Positions 33,766 to 42,043 of a DNA stretch of 64,000 nt are shown piece after piece. Location: positions 1 through 64,000 of the forward strand of contig NZ_MJEJ02000051.1 of assembly GCF_002095435.2 (NCBI RefSeq), written 5' to 3'. The translations under genes and the position numbers were made by a program. This stretch comes from Williamsia sp. 1138 (GTDB lineage Bacteria > Actinomycetota > Actinomycetes > Mycobacteriales > Mycobacteriaceae). Below the pieces are notes generated by a model. The model saw nothing but the letters and a program-made list of their open reading frames with translations, made no database searches and was not told where the DNA came from. The stretch's first letter is position 1; each line of letters begins with the position of its first letter.

Positions 33766-34299
33766 GTGCCACCTCTGCCATCACCCGACCCCGCCGGAGA
33801 CTCGTCCGGCTCCCCGGCGACTGCTGCCGCGGGCCATTTCGACGAACGCCTTCACGTACCGCTCTGGTGGTGGCTCGGCGCTGTCGTGGTCACCGGGATC
33901 CTCGGCTACGAGATTCAGCTCTCGCTACACGAGAGCACGCTGAGCTGGATCGCGTATGCCGTTCTCACCCCGTTGGTGATCTGGCTCCTGTGGTCGATGG
34001 GCAGAACGCGGGTGTGGGTGTCCGGTGACGAGTTGTTCGCGCACAAGGCGCATCTGCCGATCGCGATGATCGCCCGGGCGGCGGTCATCCCGGCCAGCGC
34101 CAAGAGCGCGGCCATGGGACGACAGCTGGATCCGGCGGCATTTCTCGTCCACAAGTTCTGGGTGAAGACGATGGTGTTGCTGGTGCTCGACGATCCCGAC
34201 GACCCGACTCCGTACTGGTTGGTCAGCACCCGTCACCCGGAAAAGCTGGTGGCCGCGCTGGGCTTGCCAGACGCGGCCACCGAGGCTTCGGGCCGATAG
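33766..34299 (+). CDS. DUF3093 family membrane protein
   Basis: This protein of 177 residues has two closely spaced membrane helices (LWWWLGAVVVTGILGYEIQL and IAYAVLTPLVIWLLW) followed by a soluble domain (VWVSGDELFAHKAHLPIAMI and DDPTPYWLVSTRHPEKLVAAL). This is the actinobacterial DUF3093 pattern; the orthologue is Rv2698. The function is unknown. GTG 33766 is selected from the -10 spacing. The frame extends back into dut but that part is antisense to a real gene. It ends about 75 bases before the convergent DUF4193 gene, with two hairpins between. Confidence 0.88.
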   Translation: MPPLPSPDPAGDSSGSPATAAAGHFDERLHVPLWWWLGAVVVTGILGYEIQLSLHESTLSWIAYAVLTPLVIWLLWSMGRTRVWVSGDELFAHKAHLPIAMIARAAVIPASAKSAAMGRQLDPAAFLVHKFWVKTMVLLVLDDPDDPTPYWLVSTRHPEKLVAALGLPDAATEASGR

Positions 34300-34309
34300 T
34301 TTTCTTGCC

Positions 34310-34361
34310 GCCGCGCCCCCACGCGGCGCGAGGTGAATCAGTCCACCGGACGATTCACCTC
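34310..34361. terminator. Double hairpin between convergent DUF3093 and DUF4193 genes
   Basis: GCCGCG/CGCGGC (34310-34315 and 34322-34327) forms a small hairpin. GAGGTGAATC (34330-34339) then pairs perfectly with GATTCACCTC (34352-34361). No T-run follows, so termination is inferred from position and stem strength. Confidence 0.6.
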
Positions 34362-34374
34362 ATTCACCGTGCGA

Positions 34375-34674
34375 TCAGGCGCAGTCGACGCAGATCCGGG
34401 AGTTCCCGTTCTCCGTCGCCAGACGGCTGCGGTGATAAACGAGGAAGCAACTGGTGCAAGTGAACTCGTCGGCCTGCTTGGGGATCACCCGCACCGACAG
34501 TTCCTCGCCCGACAGATCAGCGCCCGGGAGTTCGAACGATTCGGCGGTGTCGCCTTCGTCCACGTCAACCGAGGCCGCCTGCGCCTCACTTCGTCGCGCC
34601 TTGAGCTCTTCGAGGGAGTCCTCTGAGACCTCGTCGGATTCGGTGCGCCGCGGCGCATCGTAATCAGTTGCCAT
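34375..34674 (-). CDS. DUF4193 family protein with C-terminal zinc-ribbon-like cysteines
   Basis: The 99-residue protein is very acidic and ends in a double CxxC module (FTCTSCFLVYHRSRLA then RICVDCA) that should bind zinc. This is the DUF4193 family, conserved across actinobacteria (Rv2699c) and of unknown role. ATG 34674 has a GGCGGA ribosome binding site. Upstream lies a gene-free stretch of 426 bases, so a long leader or distant promoter is possible. Highly expressed housekeeping status is a guess from conservation. Confidence 0.9.
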   Translation of the reverse strand: MATDYDAPRRTESDEVSEDSLEELKARRSEAQAASVDVDEGDTAESFELPGADLSGEELSVRVIPKQADEFTCTSCFLVYHRSRLATENGNSRICVDCA

Positions 34675-35100
34675 AATTCCGCCTTATGTAGAAGCACCTG
34701 CGACTTCGGGTTCCCGATGTGAGCGGGTTCCAAAAGTCCCAACAGGCCGCGCACTTCCCCTTTTGCAAAGTCCGCGACAATGCCCTTGGGACAACGACCC
34801 ATCGAGGGCTATTCGTTGCACTGTCGGGCATGGATTTTGTGATTTTCGCCACAGTTGATCGGTAGTCCGAATTTCAAGCTATCCAATCCGAGGCGGCCGA
34901 AGCCTAGCCCAGCTGCCTCTCAGAGTCAACAACAACACGGGCGCGAGAACATTCCCGGACCGGCGGGACCGAGACCACGACATGGAGTCAACCCTGCGAC
35001 ACCAGGGCCACCCGACGCCGGTTGGCGCCGGCGGTGGGCGGCATGCGTTTACAGTTGACTCGCTCGTGCACATCTCCGGCGGAAGGCATCTCGAGAACCC
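34675..35100. other. 426-base region without a recognised gene
   Basis: This gap separates the divergent DUF4193 and cei genes. Two short frames cross it, but their products resemble no family and codon third positions are not biased. On the minus strand two direct copies of GGAACCCG lie 55-80 bases upstream of the DUF4193 start. A GGCGGAAGG ribosome binding site precedes cei. I see no riboswitch or RNA gene that I can name. Confidence 0.5.
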
Positions 35101-35781
35101 ATGGTTTCCCAGATCACCTATGGCTATCCCACCGATGACCGCGGCCGGCCCTTCCGCCGCCGGCGCTACCTGCCGGCGGTCATCGTCGCGGTGGTACTCA
35201 CGCTCATCGCCGCACTCGTGTGGATCAGCGCGCTGTCGACCTCCGAGGCCACCGCTGCGCCCACCGACTGCCCGCCACCTCCCGCGCCCTCAGCGGCGCC
35301 CGATTCCGGCGCCCCCGCGGTCGGGACCACCGCAGGCCGGGACGAGATGCTGCAGGTACCCCCGGCGGCCCTGGCCAGTTTTCAGATCCGCGTCCTGAAC
35401 GCCACCGACGAGCAGGGCAAGGCCCAGACCGTGCTCGATGATCTGACGTCTCTCGGCTTCCAGGCCGCCCCCGAAGCCGCCTACGGCGACGACACCCTCT
35501 ACCCCGACCAGAATCTGGACTGCTTCGGCCAGATCCGCTTCGGCGATGCCGGTAAAGCCGCTGCGGCCGCATTGTGGATCGCGGCCCCGTGCACCGAACT
35601 CGTCAACGACGGACGTCCCGGCAACGGGGTCGACCTGTCGATAGGTGAACACTTCAGCGAATCCGAACAGAATCAGGACGCACTGGCCGTCCTCGACACC
35701 CTCCGGGCGGCCAACCCCCAGGACCCCGACACCGGCGCCGACCCTGCCGTCATCGCAGCAGTTCACGAAACGTCCTGCTGA
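35101..35781 (+). CDS. cei: Envelope integrity protein Cei (LytR C-terminal domain)
   Basis: The 226-residue protein has a short basic cytoplasmic head (GRPFRRRRYL), one membrane helix (AVIVAVVLTLIAALVWISAL) and an extracytoplasmic LytR_C-like domain (FQIRVLNATDEQGKAQTVLD). This matches Cei/Rv2700, which supports cell envelope integrity and virulence in mycobacteria. A proline/alanine linker joins the anchor and the domain. Four cysteines in the outer domain could form disulfides. GGCGGAAGG lies 14-22 bases before ATG 35101. It is convergent with suhB, 26 bases away. Confidence 0.92.
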   Translation: MVSQITYGYPTDDRGRPFRRRRYLPAVIVAVVLTLIAALVWISALSTSEATAAPTDCPPPPAPSAAPDSGAPAVGTTAGRDEMLQVPPAALASFQIRVLNATDEQGKAQTVLDDLTSLGFQAAPEAAYGDDTLYPDQNLDCFGQIRFGDAGKAAAAALWIAAPCTELVNDGRPGNGVDLSIGEHFSESEQNQDALAVLDTLRAANPQDPDTGADPAVIAAVHETSC

Positions 35782-35807
35782 CGCGGACGCGACGCAGGCC
35801 CCCGGGT

Positions 35808-36668
35808 TCAGACCGGGATGGGGTCCAGCGCGCCCAGGCCCGTGAGCAGGGCAGTCAACTCGCTCGCAATACCCGGTGCCATCGCCAGGGTCACGTCTCC
35901 CTGTGTACTGCGCGAGGTGGCCGCAGGTATCCGCACCACGGCGCCCGCCTCCTCGGCGATCAACGAACCCGCCGCCCAGTCCCATGGGCTCAGGCCGTGC
36001 TCGTAATGCGCGTCCACGGCTCCGCTGGCGACCATGCAGAGATCGAGGGCTGCCGATCCGATCCGCCTCACGTCGCGGATGTGCGGTAACAGCGAGGCGA
36101 TCATCGAACCCTGGACCGATCGGCGAGACGAGGCGTACCCGAAACCCGTCGCGACCAGGGCCAACCCGACGTCGTCGATGACGTTGCAGGACAATCTCAC
36201 GGGACCACGACCGTCGTCAGAGAAAGCACCCCCACCGCGCGTTGCCGAATAGGTGATCCCGCGCGCCACGTCGACCACCGCGCCGGCCACGGTACGACCC
36301 TCCACCTGGGCGCCGACCGACACCGAGTAGGCCGGGATGCCGTAGAGGAAGTTGACGGTGCCATCGATCGGGTCCACGACCCATCGCACCCCCGCGGGGA
36401 CGGCGATCGAGCCACCCTCCTCCTCCCCGAGGACGGCATCACCGGGCCGCAGTTCTGCCAGCAGATCACGCAGCAGCGTCTCGGATTCCGTGTCGACGAT
36501 GGTGACGGGATCGGTGTCGGTGCTCTTCGTCGACACGGCCTGCGGCACAGACCCTTCCACGACCTCAGATCCGAACACCTCCGGCCGTCGCGTGCGAACG
36601 TGTTCGGCTGCCTTCTCGGCAACCCGCACCGCGACAGCGGTCAGCTCTACCGGATCTGTGGTGGACAC
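35808..36668 (-). CDS. suhB: Inositol-1-monophosphatase (SuhB family)
   Basis: This 286-residue lithium-sensitive-type phosphatase releases inositol from inositol 1-phosphate and so supplies phosphatidylinositol metabolism. Metal-binding motifs are VLGEEEGG, VVDPIDGTVNFLYG and GLSPWDWAAGSLIAEEAG, in family order. GTG 36668 is the likely start because the family fold begins at once (DPVELTAVAVRVAEKAAEHV). The frame is open upstream to 37034 but that part is antisense to ppgK. It matches Rv2701c in position. The 217-base gap to ppgK should hold both promoters. Confidence 0.93.
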   Translation of the reverse strand: MSTTDPVELTAVAVRVAEKAAEHVRTRRPEVFGSEVVEGSVPQAVSTKSTDTDPVTIVDTESETLLRDLLAELRPGDAVLGEEEGGSIAVPAGVRWVVDPIDGTVNFLYGIPAYSVSVGAQVEGRTVAGAVVDVARGITYSATRGGGAFSDDGRGPVRLSCNVIDDVGLALVATGFGYASSRRSVQGSMIASLLPHIRDVRRIGSAALDLCMVASGAVDAHYEHGLSPWDWAAGSLIAEEAGAVVRIPAATSRSTQGDVTLAMAPGIASELTALLTGLGALDPIPV

Positions 36669-36885
36669 CAGTACATGTGAGCACACGTCCCGTCGCCGCG
36701 CGGTGTCGACCCGCCTACGCCGGGGCCGTATCAAGCCGTGCTCCGTCGGGCGGGTGGCAGGAGGTTGTTGTCTGTTGATCACGCCGATCCGGCGGACGTC
36801 GCGCAGAACGGGCACCCGCTGACTAGCCTGAATGACGACGCCCCCATCGGGGGTTGCCGTCACTTCGAGCTGAGGAGTTGTCCAC

Positions 36886-37680
36886 GTGTCCAGTGAATCC
36901 GGGGTTTCCACCGAGTCCCTGCCCGACATCGCACAGCAGGGATTCGGTATCGACGTCGGCGGCTCGGGGATCAAGGGCGGAATCGTCGACCTCGTCACCG
37001 GCGATCTCGTCGGAGAACGTTTCAAGGTCCTCACCCCCCAGCCCGCGACCCCCGAGGCCGTGGCCGGTGGTATCCGCGAGGTCGTCGATCACTTCGACTG
37101 GAAGGGACCTGTCGGTGTCACCCTGCCCGCCGTGATCACCGGCGGGGTCGCCCGCACGGCGGCGAACATCGACAAGGGGTGGATCGGCACCGACGTCTAC
37201 AAGCTGCTCGGAGAGCAACTCGGAGACCGGCAGCTCTCTGTCCTCAACGACGCCGACGCCGCAGGCATGGCCGAGGACCGCTACGGCGCGGGCAAGGACT
37301 ACAAGGGCGTGGTGATGCTCCTGACGTTCGGTACCGGGATCGGCTCGGCGATCATGTTCGGCGGCACGCTCATCCCGAACACAGAACTCGGTCACATGGA
37401 GGTCGACGGGAAGGAAGCCGAACACCAGGCGTCGTCCAAGGTCAAAGAAGACAAGGACATGTCGTACACCAAGTGGGCGGTCGAGGTGTCGAAAGTACTC
37501 TCGGCCTACGAAGCGCTGTTCTGGCCGGAGGTGTTCATCGCCGGCGGTGGAATCAGCCGAAAGTCACACAAATGGATCCCGCATCTGACCAACAAGACGC
37601 CTGTCGTACCGGCAACTTTGCTAAATACAGCCGGCATTGTCGGGGCGGCTATGGCAGTGGAAGCAGGGTTACGCCCGTAG
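36886..37680 (+). CDS. ppgK: Polyphosphate glucokinase
   Basis: PpgK phosphorylates glucose with polyphosphate or ATP to glucose 6-phosphate. The 264-residue ROK-family protein has the phosphate-binding motif GFGIDVGGSGIKGGIVD, the catalytic LSVLNDADAAGMAEDRYG with its aspartate, and LLTFGTGIGSAIMFGG. Lysine-rich KVKEDKDMSYTKW near residue 190 is typical of the polyphosphate-using branch. The start is GTG 36886, preceded by GAGGAG. The order suhB, ppgK, sigA matches Rv2701c-Rv2703. Confidence 0.96.
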   Translation: MSSESGVSTESLPDIAQQGFGIDVGGSGIKGGIVDLVTGDLVGERFKVLTPQPATPEAVAGGIREVVDHFDWKGPVGVTLPAVITGGVARTAANIDKGWIGTDVYKLLGEQLGDRQLSVLNDADAAGMAEDRYGAGKDYKGVVMLLTFGTGIGSAIMFGGTLIPNTELGHMEVDGKEAEHQASSKVKEDKDMSYTKWAVEVSKVLSAYEALFWPEVFIAGGGISRKSHKWIPHLTNKTPVVPATLLNTAGIVGAAMAVEAGLRP

Positions 37681-37687
37681 GTGCCGT

Positions 37688-37693
37688 TACAAT
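37688..37693 (+). promoter_or_regulatory. Candidate -10 element upstream of sigA
   Basis: TACAAT lies about 130 bases before the sigA start and just after the ppgK stop. No good -35 hexamer is seen at the usual distance, so confidence is low. Confidence 0.35.
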
Positions 37694-37821
37694 GGCATCC
37701 AGGCCGGCCACCCCGGTCACCTCAGAGCCCCCAGCTTCGCCGAGTGAGACTCGGCGTGGCACCGTCACCGCGACGAAAACCACCGGTGCGGTGTCACGAT
37801 AGATAGCCCGAAAGGTCGTAC

Positions 37822-39204
37822 GTGGCAGCCACGAAAACCCGCCAAACCGAACCGGATACCGAGCAGTCGGAATCGGAGTCGGTGACAGCGTCGGCGCACA
37901 AGGCACCCGCCAAGAAAGCAGCCGCCAAGAAGGCGGCGGCCAAGAAGGCGCCCGCCAAGAAAGCTCCTGCAAAGAAGGCTGCCGCCAAGCGGCCGGTCAA
38001 GAAGGTCGACGGCGAGATCGTCGACGACGGCGGCCTCGACGAACCCTCGATCGACGAGATCGATGTACCCGAGGACGAGTTGACCGAGGACGACGTCGCA
38101 GTGGTCGTCGTCGAGGACGAGGCCGACGCCGCCGGTCCGGCCGTCACCGCGGGCAAGACCAAAGGCAAGAAAGCCGACGACGTCGAGGAGCCGTCCGCAG
38201 CGGACAAGGCATCCGGAGACTTCGTCTGGGACGAGGACGAATCCGAGGCGCTCCGTCAGGCCCGGAAGGATGCCGAGCTCACAGCTTCTGCCGATTCGGT
38301 TCGCGCGTACCTGAAACAGATCGGCAAGGTCGCCCTGCTCAATGCCGAGGAGGAGGTCGAACTCGCGAAGCGGATCGAGGCCGGCCTGTTCGCCACGGAA
38401 CGCATGCGTCGCATCACCGAGGCGGGCGAGAAGCTCACCGTCGCGCAGCGTCGCGATCTGTCGTGGATCTCCCGCGACGGTGGTCGTGCCAAGAACCACC
38501 TCCTCGAGGCCAACCTGCGTCTCGTCGTCTCGCTCGCCAAGCGCTACACGGGCCGCGGGATGGCGTTCCTGGACCTCATCCAGGAGGGCAACCTCGGTCT
38601 GATCCGCGCGGTCGAGAAGTTCGACTACACCAAGGGTTACAAGTTCTCGACCTATGCGACCTGGTGGATTCGTCAGGCCATCACCCGCGCCATGGCCGAC
38701 CAGGCCCGCACCATCCGTATCCCGGTACACATGGTCGAGGTCATCAACAAGCTCGGCCGTATCCAGCGTGAGCTCCTCCAGGATCTGGGTCGCGAACCCA
38801 CTCCCGAAGAGCTCGCCAAGGAAATGGACATCACGCCGGAGAAGGTGCTGGAGATCCAGCAATACGCGCGCGAGCCGATCTCCCTCGATCAGACGATCGG
38901 TGATGAGGGTGACAGCCAGCTCGGTGACTTCATCGAGGATTCCGAGGCCGTCGTCGCGGTGGACGCCGTGTCGTTCACGCTGCTCCAGGATCAGCTGCAG
39001 TCCGTGCTGGAGACGCTGTCCGAGCGGGAGGCGGGCGTCGTGCGTCTGCGCTTCGGGCTCACCGATGGCCAACCGCGCACCCTGGACGAGATCGGCCAGG
39101 TCTACGGGGTCACCCGCGAGCGCATCCGGCAGATCGAGTCGAAGACCATGTCGAAACTGCGCCACCCGTCGCGGTCACAGGTCCTGCGCGACTACCTGGA
39201 CTAG
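37822..39204 (+). CDS. sigA: Principal RNA polymerase sigma factor SigA
   Basis: SigA directs RNA polymerase to housekeeping promoters. The 460-residue protein has a lysine/alanine-rich N-terminal tail (about residues 30-56, repeats of AKKA and APAKK), an acidic stretch, then the sigma-70 core. Region 1.2 is [20 protein letters not shown], region 2 includes [20 protein letters not shown] and [20 protein letters not shown], and region 4 has [23 protein letters not shown] 37822 has AAAGG upstream. The sequence is clearly closer to SigA than the second copy (sigB) at 51.3 kb, which lacks the tail. A 13-bp hairpin terminator follows. Confidence 0.98.
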   Translation: MAATKTRQTEPDTEQSESESVTASAHKAPAKKAAAKKAAAKKAPAKKAPAKKAAAKRPVKKVDGEIVDDGGLDEPSIDEIDVPEDELTEDDVAVVVVEDEADAAGPAVTAGKTKGKKADDVEEPSAADKASGDFVWDEDESEALRQARKDAELTASADSVRAYLKQIGKVALLNAEEEVELAKRIEAGLFATERMRRITEAGEKLTVAQRRDLSWISRDGGRAKNHLLEANLRLVVSLAKRYTGRGMAFLDLIQEGNLGLIRAVEKFDYTKGYKFSTYATWWIRQAITRAMADQARTIRIPVHMVEVINKLGRIQRELLQDLGREPTPEELAKEMDITPEKVLEIQQYAREPISLDQTIGDEGDSQLGDFIEDSEAVVAVDAVSFTLLQDQLQSVLETLSEREAGVVRLRFGLTDGQPRTLDEIGQVYGVTRERIRQIESKTMSKLRHPSRSQVLRDYLD

Positions 39205-39225
39205 TCACTCCCCGGACACATCGAT

Positions 39226-39256
39226 CAAAGGTGCCGACTACTCGTCGGCACCTTTG
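39226..39256. terminator. Bidirectional terminator of sigA and the convergent hydrolase
   Basis: CAAAGGTGCCGAC (39226-39238) pairs perfectly with GTCGGCACCTTTG (39244-39256) around a five-base loop. The right arm lies within the last codons of the hydrolase gene, whose stop is at 39238-39240. Confidence 0.8.
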
Positions 39257-40122
39257 TCGACGGCGGTGGCCATCCAGTCGAGAAGGTCGTCGCGCACCTC
39301 GCCGCGGTTGGTTTCGTTGAGGATCTCGTGGCGGGCGTCTTTGAACACCCGGACCGTCACGTCGTCGAGACCTCCCGCGCGGAAATGGGCTGCCAGCAGA
39401 TCGACCAGTCCCCCGCCTCCGTTCACCGGGTCACGATCGCCGACAGCGATGAGAATCGGCAGATCGGCTCGGATGGTCGCCACCGCGGCGGTCTCTGCGA
39501 TCCGGCGGGCGGCGACGAACATGTCGCGGCCCGACTCCTGATCGATTCCGAAACCACAGAGCGGGTCGGCAACGTACGCGTCCACGATGTTCTCGTCCCT
39601 GGAGAGCCAGTCGAAGTCGGTGCGGGCAGGTGCGAACGGCGCGTTGAACATCGACAGGTCCAGCTCGGCATCGAGGTCCAGGGCCGGTTCGAGCCCATCC
39701 AGGGCCGCAGTACCACTGAGAACCACGGCATCGACTTTCGCACTCCCGCCGTCGAGCAGGAACTGCTGGGTCGCGAACGACCCCATGCTGTGCGCAAGAA
39801 GGATCAGCGGCAGGTCCGGGAACTCGCCGCGTGCCGTGTCCACGACGCGCCCGATGTCGGAGACGAGTCCAGCCCAACCGCCCGGGCCCAGATCTCCGAG
39901 TTCGCGTCCGGACAGCCGTGATCGGCCATGGCCACGGTGGTCGTAACCGAAGACCACATACCCGTCGTCGATGAGCGCCTGGGCAGTTTCCTCGTACCGC
40001 CCGATGTGCTCACCCATGCCGTGCACGAGCACCACCACGCCGACGGCTTCCGACGTGGGGTCCCAGCGAACCGCCGAGATCCGAACGCCGCGATCTGCCG
40101 GGACCGTGAACTCTGTTGACAT
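39238..40122 (-). CDS. Monoacylglycerol lipase-like alpha/beta hydrolase
   Basis: The 294-residue cytosolic protein has the serine aminopeptidase/monoglyceride lipase pattern: GVVVLVHGMGEHIGRYEETA, FGYDHRGHGRSRL, the nucleophile elbow LLAHSMGSFATQQF, the acid in ILIAVGDRDPVNGG and the histidine in VFKDARHEILNETNR. It probably cleaves monoacylglycerols or related lipids. ATG 40122 has AGAGGA upstream; an in-frame codon at 40173 would add 17 residues. Its last codons form one arm of the shared terminator hairpin with sigA. Confidence 0.92.
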   Translation of the reverse strand: MSTEFTVPADRGVRISAVRWDPTSEAVGVVVLVHGMGEHIGRYEETAQALIDDGYVVFGYDHRGHGRSRLSGRELGDLGPGGWAGLVSDIGRVVDTARGEFPDLPLILLAHSMGSFATQQFLLDGGSAKVDAVVLSGTAALDGLEPALDLDAELDLSMFNAPFAPARTDFDWLSRDENIVDAYVADPLCGFGIDQESGRDMFVAARRIAETAAVATIRADLPILIAVGDRDPVNGGGGLVDLLAAHFRAGGLDDVTVRVFKDARHEILNETNRGEVRDDLLDWMATAVDKGADE

Positions 40123-40262
40123 GTGTTTCCTCTCGAGACGCCTGTGTGCGCGGGCACCACGAAAGAGCCCCACTGCATGCTGATCCGTATTCTCATCGAT
40201 CGAATGGGTTAAATCCTGCTTTCTGCCAGGCTCGGCGCGCTGCGCTGTGCTTGTATGTCTGC

Positions 40263-41330
40263 ATGTTCGGCGTCCTGAGCCCCTGTATCACCCATCTCGA
40301 CTCGGAGTTGGGTGCGCAGTGGCGCGCTCACATGTGCGGCGTGTGTCTGTCATTGCGCAACGATCACGGGCAGCTCGCCAGGCTCACCACCAATACAGAC
40401 GCCATCGTGGTATCGATACTCGTTGATGCGCAACGACAATCGCCATCGAACATGGTGACGGCGGGTCCCTGCGCGCTGCGCGGGATGCGGACCGCTCAGG
40501 TCATCGCACCGGCCGAACTCAGTGTCCGTCTCGGCGCCACCACCTCGCTCACGCTCGCGTCCGCGAAAGCTGCCGATGTACTGGCCGAGCAGAGGGCCGG
40601 CCTGGCGGCACCTTCCGCGCTGCGCTCGCGCGGCGCCCGGTTCGCGGAACCACGGCTTCGGGCCAAGGCGCTCGCCGACGGCCAGGTCACGACAGCCATC
40701 GGAGGCAGGGCGTTACTCGACGATCTGGCGGGACAAGCCGATGTCGAAGTCGGTGGAGCGAGCCTCGACGAGATCACAGACGGCGCCGCCCGGGCGGCGG
40801 CCGCGGTGTTCGCCGCGACCGCAGACCTGGCCGGCGCACCGGAGAATCGAGCTGCGCTCGAGCAGATCGGTTCCGACTTCGGTCGCTGCGCTCATCTGCT
40901 CGACGCCGCCGAAGATATCGAAAGCGATTGCAAGACAGGTGACTTCAATCCCCTGACGGCGACGGGGACCAGTCTTGAGAGGGCGCGGCAAGACTGCAGG
41001 CGATTGATCTCGGCGATTCGCACCGCCACCGATACGCTTGTGTTGCGCGACGATCGGCTACTTCGGGTACTTCTGCTCGGAGGGCTCGAGCGTGCGATGA
41101 CCCAGGTCTTCGGCCACCGCACAGAAGCTGTCTTCACCACACCCGGCCCGCCCCCGCGCCCTCCCCTACCCCCTTTTCACCGGCGCATCTTGCCGTGGAT
41201 GGGCGTGTACTGCACCGGGTATGCATGTTGTGCCGACCACACCAATCCCTGCAATGGCAAGCGTCATCAGGGCGCCTGCAAAGGATGCGACTGCGACTGC
41301 TGCGACTGCTGCGATTGTTGCGACTGCTGA
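40263..41330 (+). CDS. DUF5685 family protein with an extreme cysteine-rich tail
   Basis: This 355-residue protein starts MFGVLSPCIT and has a CxxC (C25, C28) in AHMCGVCLSLRNDHGQLARL, the layout of the DUF5685 family, which has no known function. The middle is helical and alanine-rich (VAAAVFAATADLAG-like). A proline-rich hinge (PGPPPRPPLPPF) follows. The tail holds YCTGYACCADHTNPC and finally CDCDCCDCCDCCDC, nine cysteines and five aspartates in 14 residues. The tail should bind metal or iron-sulfur clusters; that is inference. ATG 40263 was chosen at the family start. It lies alone between divergent and convergent genes, with no operon partner. Confidence 0.85.
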   Translation: MFGVLSPCITHLDSELGAQWRAHMCGVCLSLRNDHGQLARLTTNTDAIVVSILVDAQRQSPSNMVTAGPCALRGMRTAQVIAPAELSVRLGATTSLTLASAKAADVLAEQRAGLAAPSALRSRGARFAEPRLRAKALADGQVTTAIGGRALLDDLAGQADVEVGGASLDEITDGAARAAAAVFAATADLAGAPENRAALEQIGSDFGRCAHLLDAAEDIESDCKTGDFNPLTATGTSLERARQDCRRLISAIRTATDTLVLRDDRLLRVLLLGGLERAMTQVFGHRTEAVFTTPGPPPRPPLPPFHRRILPWMGVYCTGYACCADHTNPCNGKRHQGACKGCDCDCCDCCDCCDC

Positions 41331-41353
41331 CGGAGCCCGCGACGCACCGGACG

Positions 41354-41923
41354 TCATGTCGGGTGGGTGATCTTCCGATGCTCCTTCTCCCCGAGGTCGA
41401 AGAGGGCCCACACCGGTCCTGTGAGCAGCCAGACGACGGTGATGACGCCGAGTGTCGGGAACACACCGTGAAGCGCTGAGGCCTGCGCACCGTCCGCGAC
41501 GGTGAGAGACAGTCCGATCACCGCGACAGCGGAAACAGCCGCTGCGCACAGCCATTGCCCGAACAGCATCAACTCGCGACGAAATGCAGCCGGCCCATTC
41601 TTGGGACGACGAGGCGGCGGTGGACCGTCGGCGAACCAATGTGCACATCGGAGATCGGCCCACTTGATCGTGGAATGCCCGAATGCGACGGTGACGCCGA
41701 GGTAGATACCGGCGAGCCGATGAACCGTTTCGACCTCGCTGCCGCGATGGATGTCCAGTGCGACCGCGACGAGCAAGAGCACATCCAGGGCGGGAACGAG
41801 CGCGAGCACGGCCGTCGAGGCGCGGCGCCGGTGCAGCAGGTAGCGGGTGGCCAGCCCGGCGAAGACCAGCACCCAGAATCCGATCTCGCAGCCGATGATC
41901 AGGGCGAAGATGGGTGAGTTCAT
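41354..41923 (-). CDS. Hypothetical integral membrane protein
   Basis: The 189-residue protein is not recognised. It has about five membrane helices: FALIIGCEIGFWVLVFAGLA, AVLALVPALDVLLLVAVAL, LAGIYLGVTVAFGHSTIKW, CAAAVSAVAVIGLSLTV and TLGVITVVWLLTGPVWALF. Between them are basic loops, including PPPPRRPKNGPAAFRREL. No signature of a transporter or enzyme is visible. ATG 41923 begins at the first helix; longer in-frame codons upstream lie in a non-coding stretch. It is divergent from the histidine kinase gene with a 120-base gap, so it may be a target of that system, but nothing in the sequence proves it. Confidence 0.75.
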   Translation of the reverse strand: MNSPIFALIIGCEIGFWVLVFAGLATRYLLHRRRASTAVLALVPALDVLLLVAVALDIHRGSEVETVHRLAGIYLGVTVAFGHSTIKWADLRCAHWFADGPPPPRRPKNGPAAFRRELMLFGQWLCAAAVSAVAVIGLSLTVADGAQASALHGVFPTLGVITVVWLLTGPVWALFDLGEKEHRKITHPT

Positions 41924-42043
41924 GTCGTCGAGTGTGTGCCGCAACCGCTGCTCGCCACATCGGCCACCCGGGTGAGATCGGGTCATCACTTATGAGGACG
42001 ACGGCCGATCGACGTTGTGCTGTGATGGTCACCGGGAGGTGCG

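Noticed and set aside
37822-37995. Lysine/alanine codon repeats at the sigA start considered as a DNA tandem repeat or CRISPR-like array
   Set aside because: The periodicity follows codons for AKKA/APAKK units and the copies are not identical at DNA level, so it is a protein repeat.
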